Of a stretch of 64,000 nucleotides of DNA, positions 1 to 12,400 are shown in pieces. Every line of letters begins with the position of its first letter. Within the stretch, counting starts at the first letter, position 1. Origin of the DNA: Lepisosteus oculatus (Eukaryota > Chordata > Actinopteri > Semionotiformes > Lepisosteidae); contig NC_090698.1 in the NCBI RefSeq assembly GCF_040954835.1, forward strand, positions 47,998,284 through 48,062,283. Reading direction: 5' to 3'. Position numbers and translations under genes: made by a program. Below the pieces are notes generated by a model, which worked only from the letters and a program-made list of their open reading frames with translations, had not been told where the DNA came from and did no database searches.

Positions 1-270
1 GCTGTTTTAATTGGACTGGTAACCATTACAGATCAATTTGTATTACACAACAGCCTTTTTTATGGGTATGGAAAGACTAACAAATGCTGTTAAAGGCAAG
101 AGCACCTTTTCGATGGATTGCCATCTATTATACTTCACACTGCCTAGCATGCTCTTGCATATGTAGTTTTCCTTGGGTTGTGAAGAGGCTTTTGAAGATC
201 CTGCCGATGATTGGCGGATGACAAATGGGGATTCTTCTCACTCAAGCACCAAGATATTTTTCTGCCCTAC

Positions 271-456
271 CTGTTTCAGTTTCTTCTTTTTGTCCTTTAT
301 AGAGAGTTCAGTATCCTTGATGATCCCTTCCAGCAGCTCAGCCATTGGGGCCTGAGTGCTGTTTGCTCTCTGCTCTTCAAACTCCTCCTTACTGATTTGC
401 TTGCAGTAAGAGTGAGAAACAAAGGAGGCATCTGCATCTGCACCAGCATACTTTAT
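271..456 (-). CDS. DEPDC1B: DEPDC1B coding exon 10
   Basis: Residues 417-478. It begins IKYAGADAD and includes [16 protein letters not shown] and KDKKKKLKQ. Acceptor CCTCTAG, donor GTAGGG. It is 186 nt and phase 0. The next, terminal exon is not within bases 1-270, so the gene runs off the left edge. Confidence 0.93.
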
Positions 457-3400
457 CTAGAGGTGAAAAGAATACAACCTGTTCTGTACAGGCTCTTCCA
501 TTACCAATTCAGAACCTATTTATTGGCTTGCATGCAATAACTGTTTTAATATCATGGTAATATTCATTTCAAAAGTACCAATAATGTTTCAGGTGCATGA
601 TTGTGGTAAAGAAGGAAAACTGCAGAATTGTAAAGGATTTCACATTTGAGAAGTTCAGATCCAATGGAGAAGCCACAATTCTTAAACTGCTATTTAAAGT
701 GCCTGTTCTCTTCCTATAGTGAAAGAGTTGTGGAGAGAGAAAGTTTACAAGTCTGAAGAACTGACAAGAATGACAAATTATGACTGTAAACAAAGCAAAT
801 CCAAACTGAGCCCCTGGCACAGAAATAACAGGTTTCCCAGATGTCTGCTTATGCGATCGATAATAAAACCATGTGGACTTTTTATTCTTCTCTTTACTTT
901 TGAGCTTTGACATCAATTACTGAAGTGTAGCAGGTCTCGCGTTGCATTGATCTGCGCTCCACGTTTTTCCTATAAAAACATTCTCTCAACGTTAATTTAT
1001 GAACTTCTCCTTTAAACTTTCCTATGTTATCATATTTTAATGTTTGTGTACAATGCCAGATATCTGATTACTCTTACTTCAAGACCAAGATCAACAAGAA
1101 GCTGTGGCATTACATGGGGTGTGTTCATTGGAGGCAGAGCCCTGGATTAAGGGCAACGCCTTGTCTTAGCAACCACAGTTGACCTGGCTAATTTAGGATA
1201 AGCCACAGCTGTGGAGGCCTTTTAAGACACACTGAGCACTTCCCCGGAGGGACGAGTAATCCGGACTCCTGTCCTGAGACCCCCGCAAGGGGAGAATATT
1301 ACAGACCCCCACAAGGGGAGAACAGTCCAGCAACAGCCCAGAGGGATTGTGAGGAGAGCGTTGAGGCCACGTTTTTGTTTCTATTTCTTTTCATTTTCGC
1401 CTGTCCATATGTGGGGCCTCACCGGAACAGGTTGACTTTTTTTTTTGGCCTCACTCTTTTCCCTATTTAGGGAAATAGCCTATTTCCCTATTTAGTGCAT
1501 TTTTCATTTTCCTTTTATTTGTTTTTCCCTCTTTTTGCTCACATCAATGCCTCTGCCTCCTCAAACACAGTGTTGACTTTTACTGGTGTTCGCTATGGCT
1601 CCTCCCAAGAACCGGCACTGTTACACATGCCCCACTATAAGGAGCGGAATTCATATTTAAAATAGAAATTTTACATCTCTTTCCACAAAGTTTAATGAAT
1701 TATATTCAAGTCTTAATTCAGTTATATACGGTAGGTTAAATAGTTTTTAGCACTAGAGGTGTTACGCATCACATTATCACATAGGTCTATTGTCAAACAC
1801 ATGAGTTTCAAAGATGTTTTAAAGTTTTATGATATACAGAACTGGTTACCAAAGAAACAGCAAGGTTGCATATACTTTGTACCACTAAATAAAAAGAAAA
1901 TGTTCTATTTGCATTTATATTTTTAGAAGAATTTAGTGTACAGATCTTGGATAAGGATTCATTAAGTTTGTACTTAATCAAAATTCTGAGAAAACAAATG
2001 AAAAAATATCAAAGGCAATGCTTCCCAAAGCAGGAGATGTATTGATGTACAGCAGTATCTTCACAGACAGTAACTTGGGATTCCCTAATACACACTGCTG
2101 TCAGCTGGCTGTGGTAAATGATTTTCCACTGATAAAAAGATCCTCACCTGAACTCTTTGCAACTGAGACAGATGCTCCTCCACTGATTTTTGCAGGCGAT
2201 TGGGGACCTTTAGTATGTCCTCATAGTGGTCCATCATAAAGGTGACAAGCTTAGTGGCAAGCAGTTCATCCAAGTCCACCTCATCCGCTGAGCAGAGGAT
2301 ACACCGTGAAAATGTCTGAACCATCTGTTTAAGGCAAAAGAGCACAAGACCTTATAGAGAAACACTAGGGTTTGCAAGCAACATTCAAAAAGCCTTCACA
2401 TGTTTTATGATTTTGAACACAGGTGCTTATATTAAAAAAAACATGGATAGAAAGATTTATCAAATTAAATACCAGCGTCCTTGTCACAATGGCATTATTG
2501 AGTGGAGGAATCTTTGTATTCTGCAAAATCCGTGCCATGAGTCTCATCAGTAACTGAAGCTTCCTCCTGTTCTCTGGGGGTAGAAGCAAGCAGCAAACCT
2601 GAAGGGCTTCTGTGGCTACCTGCGGCTTCTGCAGAACACCTGAAAAAGCAAAGAATAAAACAGGATTTCTTAGGCTCCTTCAAGTCCGAAAACATTTCAG
2701 TAATTCACATTGTTACGTTTCAGCCACATTTCACTTCAGTAATTAAAGGGAAAAGAGACTCATTTAAAATGAGATTACAGTGACACAAATATAAGAGCAT
2801 GTATACAAGCAGTTCTGCTTTAAATTTTGCATAAAGATTTTTAGCAAATGAGATTACATACCTTTGACTGTGTTAATGTACATTTTAGTTACGACTGGGA
2901 TTATGAAATTGATTAAACTGGGTGAAAACAGTATTTGCAGAAGACTACAGGATAATTCAAATGTTTGGATACTCTATATACAAAAGAAGCTTGGGAAATA
3001 ACAGTATTGTTTTCCATTCTAATGCCTAGACTCACTAATAATTTAAACATAACTGCCTCAACTAATTAGGCATTCTTGCATTTTGATTGCCTACATGTGA
3101 CAGTTTCTCTGGACAATTTTGTTTTGAACTAATTAAGATTAATTTAAAGTGCAACATCAAACCTATCAATCATGGGCAAAACGCATCTGGCAAAATTTCA
3201 TCCCACCCCAGACTTCTTTTCTGGTATGGGGTGATATTTGACAGCTGTTACAATTACAGCATGACTTCCTCATCAATGCCTGTGCTACATTTTAAACAGG
3301 AGCCAGTCAGCTGTTGCAGAGTGTGAAGACATTAGCAATCCAGGGATCAGGGTGAATAAAAAAGCCACAAGGTGATACAAGTCTGTGCATATTTCTAACC

Positions 3401-6400
3401 TTCACAGTAATCAGGAAAATATGAGATGTATTAAGAGAAATCAAATTCATTAATACAAATGTACCCCAAAATGTACTTTGACAACATCCTCACCAATGTC
3501 TATAGTACCTTACATGAAGAATTTAGAGGAGTGAAAAGGGAGGAATTGTATGGCACTTCCAAATGTTGACACTACTGTATACTGAATGAAAGCATTATTG
3601 TGAGCAAATTTCCCCCTGAAGTAAACTATAAGCCTGAAAGACTTAAAGTCAACAAACATGAGTGTTAATGTCATAAATCACACAGAAATGCCTTTCATGG
3701 TTGGGTCAATGAGGACTGAAATAATTGAATATATAGGTGATTGGGTGATGTAAGTGCTGAAAAACACACTGCCCAGTTTTCTCATCTCAAACATGTGTGG
3801 CCAAAGCCCTGTATTCACACATTAGTATACAGTGGTGTGAAAAAGTGTTTGCCCCCTTCCCGATTTCTTATTTTTTTGCATGTTTGTCACACTGAAATGT
3901 TTCAGATCATCAAACAAATTGAAATATTAGACAAAGATAACACAAGTAGACACAAAATGCAATTTTTAAATGAAGGTTTTTATTATTAAGGGGAAAAAAA
4001 TCCAAACCTACATGGGCCCTGTGTGAAAAAGTGATTGCCCCCTAAACCTAATAACTGGTTGGGCCACCCTTAGCAGCAACAACTGCAATCAAGCGTTTGC
4101 GATAACTGGCAGTGAGTCTTTTACAGCGCTGTGGAGGAATTTTGGCCCACTCATCTTTGCAAAATTGTTGTAATTCAGCCACATTGGAGGGTTTTCGAGC
4201 CTTAACCACTTTAAGGTCATGCCACAATATCTCAATCGGATTCAGGTCAGGACTTTGACTAGGCCACTCCAAAGTCTTCATTTTGTTTTTCTTAAGCCAT
4301 TCAGAGGTGGACTTGCTGGTGTGTTTTGGATCATTGTCCTGCTGCAGAACCCAAGTGCGCTTCAGCTTGAGGTCACAAACAGATGGCCGGACATTCTCCT
4401 TCAGGATTTTTTGGTAGACAGCAGAATTCATGGTTCCATTTACCACAGCAAGTCTTCCAGGTCCTGAAGCAGCAAAACAGCCCCAGACCATCACACTACC
4501 ACCACCATATTTTACTGTTGGTATGATGTTCCTTTTCTGAAATGCTGTGTTACTTTTACGCCAGATGTAATGGGACACACACCTTCCAAAAAGTTCAACT
4601 TTTGTCTCGTCAGTCCACAGAGTATTTTCCCAAAAGTCTTGGGGATCATCAAGATGTTTTCTGGTAAAACTGAGACGAGCCTTTATGTTCTTTTTGCTCA
4701 GCAGTGGTTTTCGTCTTGGAACTCTGCCATGCAGGCCATTTTTGCCCAGCCTCTTTCTTATGGTGAAGTCATGGGGTAATTTTGGTCGGCCGGCCACTCC
4801 TGGTAAGGTTCACCACTGTTCCATGTTTTCGCCATTTGTAGATGATGGCTCTCACTGTGGTTCGCTGGAGTCCCAAAGCCTTAGAAACCACAGTTGATTT
4901 ATGTTTAAACATGGGAGCAATCACTTTTTCCACACAGGGCCATGTAGGTTTGGATTTTTTTTCCCTTAATAAAAACCTTCATTTTTGAAAACTGCATTTT
5001 GTGTTTACTTGTGTTATCTTTGTCTAATATTTCAATTTGTTTGATGATCTGAAACATTTCAGTGTGACAAACATGCAACAAAATAAGAAATCAGGAAGGG
5101 GGCAAACACTTTTTCAGACTACTGTATGTGCACATATTTACGAAGTGTCAACAGATAATTTATATTTATTACAACTCAAGTCAAAGTTGAACAACTAAAG
5201 TCAAGCAAAGCACCAGGTTGACAGTCAGAGGAGTCACCTGTAGTGAGCACTCACCCAGGATATTGACAAACATTTCATACAGCTGAAACGTTAGCAGAGG
5301 TTCTTTCAGTTTCTGAAAGTAGTCTGCAACTGTTCTAAAGACGTCTCTTTCAAAGCCAGGATACATCGGTTGCTTCAGCTCACTGCCGTTTGGCCCTGAG
5401 GGGGAAGGGAAATTATACCATTTTTAAATTGTTTCACATACACCACACCACATTATAGATAATGACCAACGCCAGCATGTTTAAATTAATTGGCACAGTG
5501 AAATGCATTAGAAAACAATACATTATCTCGTTCTACTATCCTGCGCATACATTTTTTCCCTAGTATAAATGGTTGAAAAATAAATCCCTAAATAATGTCA
5601 TGAAAAAAACAAACATTTCTGCAGATCCTTAAAAATGTAATGTAGGTTGAAGGACTAATGAAAATAAAGATTCAATAGGGCTGAAAGATTCACTGAAATT
5701 ATAGTTATTCACACTGGATACTCACAGCTTGCTAAACATTTCATGGCAGATAGAACCCAGTGAGGAAGTTCCTCTGTTTTGACAAGAAACAAAGAAAAAA
5801 CAATGTTTAATATACAAAGACATGAGGTATTATTTTTTCAAATTAAGATTTCCCCCTCCACAGAAGTAGCATTGCATTTTTGATCCACAGATTTAATTTT
5901 AATACCTTCATTTAGTTAAATACTACTTTTTGTGTTCCAAAAAAAACTTGTGAGATCTCTAACAAAACAATGCAATGACAACACAAACCCAAAATTTACA
6001 CAGCAAACACAATCAGCTTGGGGACGTTCATTCACATGAACAGATTGATTTTCTCCTCGGCCAGTTTTTTTCTAAATATTTTTATGAAGCAGCAGTGTTA
6101 TTTGCACCTGGGCTGAAAGCAGAAGAAATTATACTGGTGTGGAAGACAGGAAAGGATGATAAGAGAAAAAGTTAATTATTTATGTAACATCTTGTTTATG
6201 TGTTCTCCCTAAAAATAAAAACAAACAGTCTGACTTTTAATATAATGACTATTACAGACAAATCTAAAACATAGTTCTTGATTAATTCTGCCATGCTTGG
6301 GAGAATTTATTTTAAACATCAATTGTTGGAATGGAAACTTACGAGATTTGTCTTCAAGTACCACCACTCCCTGCTTGTTAATATTGTACACATTGTGAAC

Positions 6401-9400
6401 TATATACTTTGGATTGAGATGTTTTGCATCTAGAACTCCATCTAAGGATTTCAGGCCCAGTACTCTTTGTAAGCTGTTGAAGATAAAAAATAAAATAAAA
6501 AATAAAAATGAAGGTTTAGTAAGGACAGACCACTTTCATAAATCCCCTGTATTTTACATTACAAACCTGTAATGGATTGTAAATTCAAGCTGTACTGCAA
6601 ATGATAAATCACAAGAACAAATAAGAGAAATCGTAAAACAATCCGTGTTATGGATGTAAACATCAGGCTATGTAAATGAAAATGTGTAGGAAACAAAAAA
6701 ACTTTTCTAAGGACTATCTAGAGAAGGATTTCTTACTTATCACAGTATTATTAAACCCATGATATGAGCAGAGAAAAGGAGATCACACATACAGGCTTAA
6801 GGAGGTGGAGAGGTTCTGGATATAGGAGTGATGTATATATCCCTCATGAGAAGTTTAATAGGCTACAGGAAGAACTGACAAACAAAGCATGATCATCATA
6901 TGAACTACTGCATATGTAGTTACTTTAGACAGATGTTTTATTTGCATATGCAATAGTGAAGGTCATCAAGATTTTAGACTTGCATTGAAAAAATGACCCA
7001 TGTATACCTTGATTTTCATGTTAAATCAACTAAGTTAGTCTGCTAAGTGTATGAATATATTTGAAAGGTACAACATGTGAACCCTTGGTTATACAAGTTT
7101 CTGCCCAGAGCTTCCCTTCCAATATTCTGATGAATCCAAATAATTTACCTTCTTTCATTAAACAATAGAACTGGGGAAAGTGCTTTATAAATTGGGCCCA
7201 CATCCAAATATGTTGATTTTCATTGTAGATAATGTTGTGATGGCTGAGGAGTAAACAGCTCAGAATAAATGTACATACTGTGCTAGAGTCATGGATTTCC
7301 AGATCTGTTCAACATGTCTTGGCGTTATTTCTCTCCTTCGTATAAGCTTGCACTCATGTACCTCTCCAATGGCAATGCTATGTCTCTTATTCCACATTTC
7401 AGAATTCTAAAACAAGAACGTCAGAGCAGTTTTATGTAAGAAAAATGTTTGCATCAATACTGTGGTAGAGAAATTCTCCAGTGTTTTATGGCTAATAGAC
7501 TGACCATGGTATTATACAATAGTCCCGATTTATCAAAGCCATTTTAAACACTTGCCCTTAAATTCTTTGGGCTACACTGACAGATTGTAACAAACCAAAC
7601 TCTATTGCTCTTCATCTTTCATTCAGCAGTCAAAGATTGTGTAAATGTGTTATTATTAGGAATAACTCAATGCCTCCTGTAAGTTGATGCCGCAGAATCC
7701 TGCAACGTTTAATTGTGCATTAAAAAAACAACAACATTAAACCAAAGCTTCAACAAGCAGGTATACAACCTTATCATATGAGATTTTTTAATTCCCCATG
7801 TCTAAAAATAATGATTTATGAGAAGTATAAAAGGATTTATTTTAAATTTTCCCACAACACATACCACAATAATTGGCTTCACTGGCACATTTTCCTGCAT
7901 GTCTCTTTGCTCATAATCGTCCCAGTTTGGAAATCTGGGAATTGAAGTACTTTCAGTATTCTGAGGACGTTTTGGTAATGGCTTCAAAGGCGACGATGGA
8001 GGAAATCTGAAATGAAAATTCAAAACTCAGACTGCTGGTTTTTGGGTGTGTCTTGAAAAGACACCTTGCAGACAAGCATGTTACAATAAGAACAATACAA
8101 CATGAAATGTCACAACCCCCATGTCGTGCAATAGGCAACAGAGACAGAATCAACCAAAGGTTAACCCACACACTAGGGCGATAAACGGGACATGTACGCA
8201 CCTACAGAGTGGTAACACATCAAAGGACAATAAACTATTAGATATAACTGCACGGTTAAGACTATTTACATTAGCAGGGTGACCTAGTGGTCACTCTGCA
8301 AGCAGACAGACCATCCCCTGGCTAAAACTCCCAGCCTGCTCTGCGGTAAGCCTGGCGAGGGCGCTACATTAAATTTCTATTGGGTGGGCCACGATTGCAT
8401 TTATATTTGTAGCACTTTTTTTTACTTTTGCGCAAGGTAGTTGCGATTAACCAAGCAATGGAGTGTTTTTAATAGGTGGCACTGGAAGAGTGAGAGCTAA
8501 AGATAATGTGGAGAAATAGCAGAAACTCCGAACAAAAAAAAACGCAGAAAATTAGAAAATCACGAGTTCTTTTGAACAAAAGCTACCTAAGCTAAGAGGC
8601 CAATTTACCCTCCAAAAAGCCACCACTGTGAACCAGAAGGCATTTCAGTTGTCTTTTGTCATAGCTAACTGGATAGCCAAAACTGGGAAGCCACACATGT
8701 TAGGTGAGACTTTATCACGCGCTTAGGAAATGGTTCCAATCATGTATGGGAAAAGTGCTGCAGAGCAGCTAGCATTGATACCGTGTCTAACCGCATTGGG
8801 CGTATGGCGTGGAAGAGCAGGTGATCGCTAAGTTAAAAATCTTGTGTGCACTTTTCTTTACAACTTGACGAGACCATGAATGTCTCCAGAGATGCACAAA
8901 TGCTCGTTTACACCAGATTTGTTGAAGAGGGAGAAATTAATGAGGAATATTTTGTTCCGTCGTCCTCTTCCCGAGCATGCCACTAGTGATCAACTTTTTG
9001 TTTTAGCTGGACACATCTGTACGTGAGCATGAAATTGACTGGAACCAGTGTGTGGAAATCTGCTCAGACGTTGCACGAACTATGACTGGCAAACACAGTG
9101 GGCTACTCAAGTAAGTACAGGCCGTTGCTCCGTCCGCTTTGTGGACGCATTATATAATTCATAGACAAGCCCTTGTGGCTAAGAAAATGCCCCCGAACTC
9201 AAACAAGTGATGGAATTTACAGTACGAACAGCTTCATCCATCAAGGCCAGTGCAACAAGCGCATGACTTTTAAAGATTATTCCAAAAATTAAGCATAGGA
9301 TGACTGGAGAGGTAGCCATTTGCTACTATGCATTTAAACGGTGGAATAGTATTCCTAAAAATTAGAGAGGCTGGCTCTGTGGATATTTTTAAACAGTAGC

Positions 9401-12400
9401 TCAAAACTTATTTTTTTACTCTTGTACTCTTGCTTTTACTCGATTTTTCTTATATAATTTTTGGTGCTATTTGCATTGATTGTGCATGATTCTTTTTTAA
9501 ATATATGTGTGGGGGGGGGATGCGCAAATTTTTAACCCCAAAAAACGGTCACACTCTCAAAAAAACCCAGCTTTAAATAAATCCAGTGATTAATAGCCCA
9601 GTGAGTTAGTGAAAACAGAAAATTATTGTAGCGGCAAGGTTAGAACTAAGTCTTAATAAAGATTTATAACAATCTTTCTGTGCCTTAACAAGGCAGCTGG
9701 GGCTTCTCTGAAAATGCTGAGGAATGTAGCTAAGAGGCCCCTCTGATAAGAAAGGTCATTAAGTTGTACCATCTAATGATATATAATGCAGATGGGCTCC
9801 AGTGTGTCTATAGGGCATTTCTCCCCAAGACCACAGCTCCAATGTCACTGTTCATCACCCAAAGAACAATCCACCAATGAGGGACCTGCAGGCTGGGTAC
9901 CATATACCATGACTATACCTGATAACATCCCTAAACAATCACCAGCTCTCATGTCACACCTTAAAGCCGGCACCTCATCACTCTCAAACTAACATGGCAA
10001 CTCAGATTCTCATCCAAGTGACTGCAAGCAGTCTGTGGAAGGATGTTTCTCCAAGACAGTGGGTCAGGAGAGTGAGCACAAAGTCTAGAATTCTGCCCAC
10101 GATATTACTGACCTGATATTTCTACTTATTAACAGAAGAAGACAGCTGGACTGATATCAATGGAATAAGAGTTGGATTATTTTATGTCAACATCCTGCAT
10201 ATGCAAGCATATTCAGTAACAAGTGATAACCAGGACGAACCGAGTTCTTCCACCTGTATAACTTGCAGACCCCAAGTAGGCAATTGTGCAGAGACCGGAG
10301 TTCAACAAGACACCAACTTCCAGCAGAGCTGCCCTGAGGAATACTTGAAAAAGCTCTCCCTTCTTACTTTCTTTTCTCTCTGCACATAGGACACTCCCAG
10401 CACATACAAAGCAGCTGCTAAGGAGGACAGCATAGCAACCCAGCCAATCTTCTCAGTAGGAAGTTTAAACTCACCAAGAACTCTTCGCCAACAGATCTTT
10501 GGGTCAAAGTACTCTTGCAATTTACTGTTCTAATTTCCAATTGTTACAGGAAATTAAAACCCTCACAGTACTACATTAGGAAGCATCTTATTTGTTCGAT
10601 AAGCCATGCCATGGCACATTAAACCATAGAAACAATACCCAATGTCATTTAATGTGACAATGATAAATTCCTACAAATATCAAATATTTTAAGTATGTTC
10701 GTTTAACCACTTCAAAAGCAGAGCATAGGCCCAGGCTTCCCAATCCTGGTCCTGCTAGTTGTCCCAGCCAAGCTCTCAGGTACACAACTGAACCTTTATC
10801 TGATTTAATAATAGGATTAATTTGAATTGTTTGACTCCCCCATCTCAAACATGTTGGAGACTGCCACTATTTCATTTGATAAGAACAATAAAATCCCAAG
10901 ATTCCAAGGGGGAAAACTCCAAGTATACCAATCAAGCAACTTGTCAGTTCAGTTAAGGCTTCGATTAGCATATTTACTGCTGTAGGTCATTTTTTAAATA
11001 ATAAATGTCCAGCCTACATAAAACACAAAGGTTACAAATGAAAGGCCATTCTGTTTGTTTGGTCGCTAATAGTTCATGATTTTGAGGATCTTTTTCAGAC
11101 TTTTCTTTGAAAGAAGTTCAGATATCAGCTTTAACAAAATGATGGTCTAATAGATGTGAATTTTTAGAGCAATTTCAGGATAACTTAATACCAAAAATTC
11201 TGTGAGAACACAGATTAAATAGTTAATCAAATCTGCCTTACTTCTATGTTTTAATAGAAAATAACATGAAATGCAGAAAATGATGTTTTTAGTACAACAT
11301 ATCCTTCAGTTACTTCACATACATCTACAATCCATTTTTATTAGCTTTTCTGAGTGAAAAGGAGAAAAAACCTCCTCAAAAAAACGTACGTTTACTATAT
11401 ATACAAACCAACAGCACAAAACGATACTAGCACATTAATATATTTCCATTTAAACATTCTGCATACCTGTACAGTTGCCCATTGTCCTCAAAATCTTCTG
11501 TGCCCCACCTCCCCTTTATGTCCTGAATAACATGGTTTTTCAGGAACTTCTTCAGCAGCTGTATCGTCTGAGTTCGCGTCACCTCGGGCCCAAAGTTGTT
11601 GTTGCTCCTAAGAAGCTCGTGCAGCCAGTCTGCAGCCTCCGACGCAGTGAAGCAGCTGTCATAGCTTCTGAAATGCATCCTGTGCCTCCTCAGAGGCATT
11701 CCAGCACGGAAAAGCTTAATAGTTTCATTCCACTGCAAGATTTCAAATGAGAAAATGTTGATTAATCATCTTTTGTCGTGTTATGGTCCGATTTCCCTTC
11801 AAAGCATTTCTGATGCTTTATCTTGGCAAAGGCAGTCAAGCAATGCATCTCAAAGAAGCTGTTTAAATTTTTCTAATACAATTGTTGTGACTGGAGGAGG
11901 GTGGAGGGCAACTGGGGAGTTCATTAGCTTTAAGGAATTGTAATTAACTCAAGTTTAACAATATCACTGATGGATAACTAACACGGACATATTAAATCAT
12001 ACAGTTTCTACAGCAACTGGGACATTCCTAGTAAGGTAAAGCCTAACAATCCGCCATAGTAATGGCCCACAGCATAAATATGAGAAGAGACAAATAGGAA
12101 TTAAAGACAAACAGAAAGAAAGACAGTTATCTTCAGCTTCATCACATGCTTCTGCTGTGTAAGCATTTGTTTAAATTTTGACTTGAAACCAGTTATTCTA
12201 GGAATGTCTTTGTTAAGAACACAGAAATTAGTTCCATCGGTCAGCATTTGTTAGAGATTTAGTCCTGAATAAGATCCATTTTATTAGGACACGGGTTCTG
12301 TTAAGGCTTTGTTGCATTTAGATTATAACAGAATATTGTTTGACTTTATGATGCGTTTAAAAGGCTCACATAACTGTAAATATCTGTGCATGGTGTAACA

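Larger units (their letters stand above)
3830..5124 (-). mobile_element. Tc1/mariner DNA transposon, nearly full length
   Basis: The 1295-bp element is flanked by TA on both sides (3828-3829 and 5125-5126), as expected for Tc1/mariner. Its ends begin CAGT and form inverted repeats of roughly 210 bp. The transposase is on the minus strand. It has the DDE core in one open frame, while the helix-turn-helix part lies in another frame, so the copy is unlikely to be active. The two arms differ at about ten positions by eye, which suggests a fairly young insertion. It sits in the antisense-neutral intron 7 of DEPDC1B. Confidence 0.93.
2640..5254. other. DEPDC1B intron 7, mostly a Tc1 insertion
   Basis: The intron between coding exons 7 and 8. 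The Tc1 element occupies 3830-5124. The remaining 2640-3829 is AT-rich, with no gene or RNA that I can support. Confidence 0.7.

Noticed and set aside
173-355. Open frame on the plus strand over DEPDC1B exon 10 (60 aa).
   Set aside because: It is antisense to a conserved coding exon and resembles no protein. On the minus strand, 1-260 also does not encode the DEPDC1B C-terminus.
211-540. 109-aa plus-strand open frame.
   Set aside because: A shadow of DEPDC1B exon 10 and its intron flanks. No recognisable domain.
569-916. 115-aa minus-strand open frame in DEPDC1B intron 9.
   Set aside because: No homology that I recognise, and no matching splice phase with the neighbouring exons.
8279-8294. 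GTGACCTAGTGGTCAC as a hAT terminal inverted repeat.
   Set aside because: It is a local 6-bp inverted repeat. No matching partner was found near 9560, so the element's ends stay undefined.
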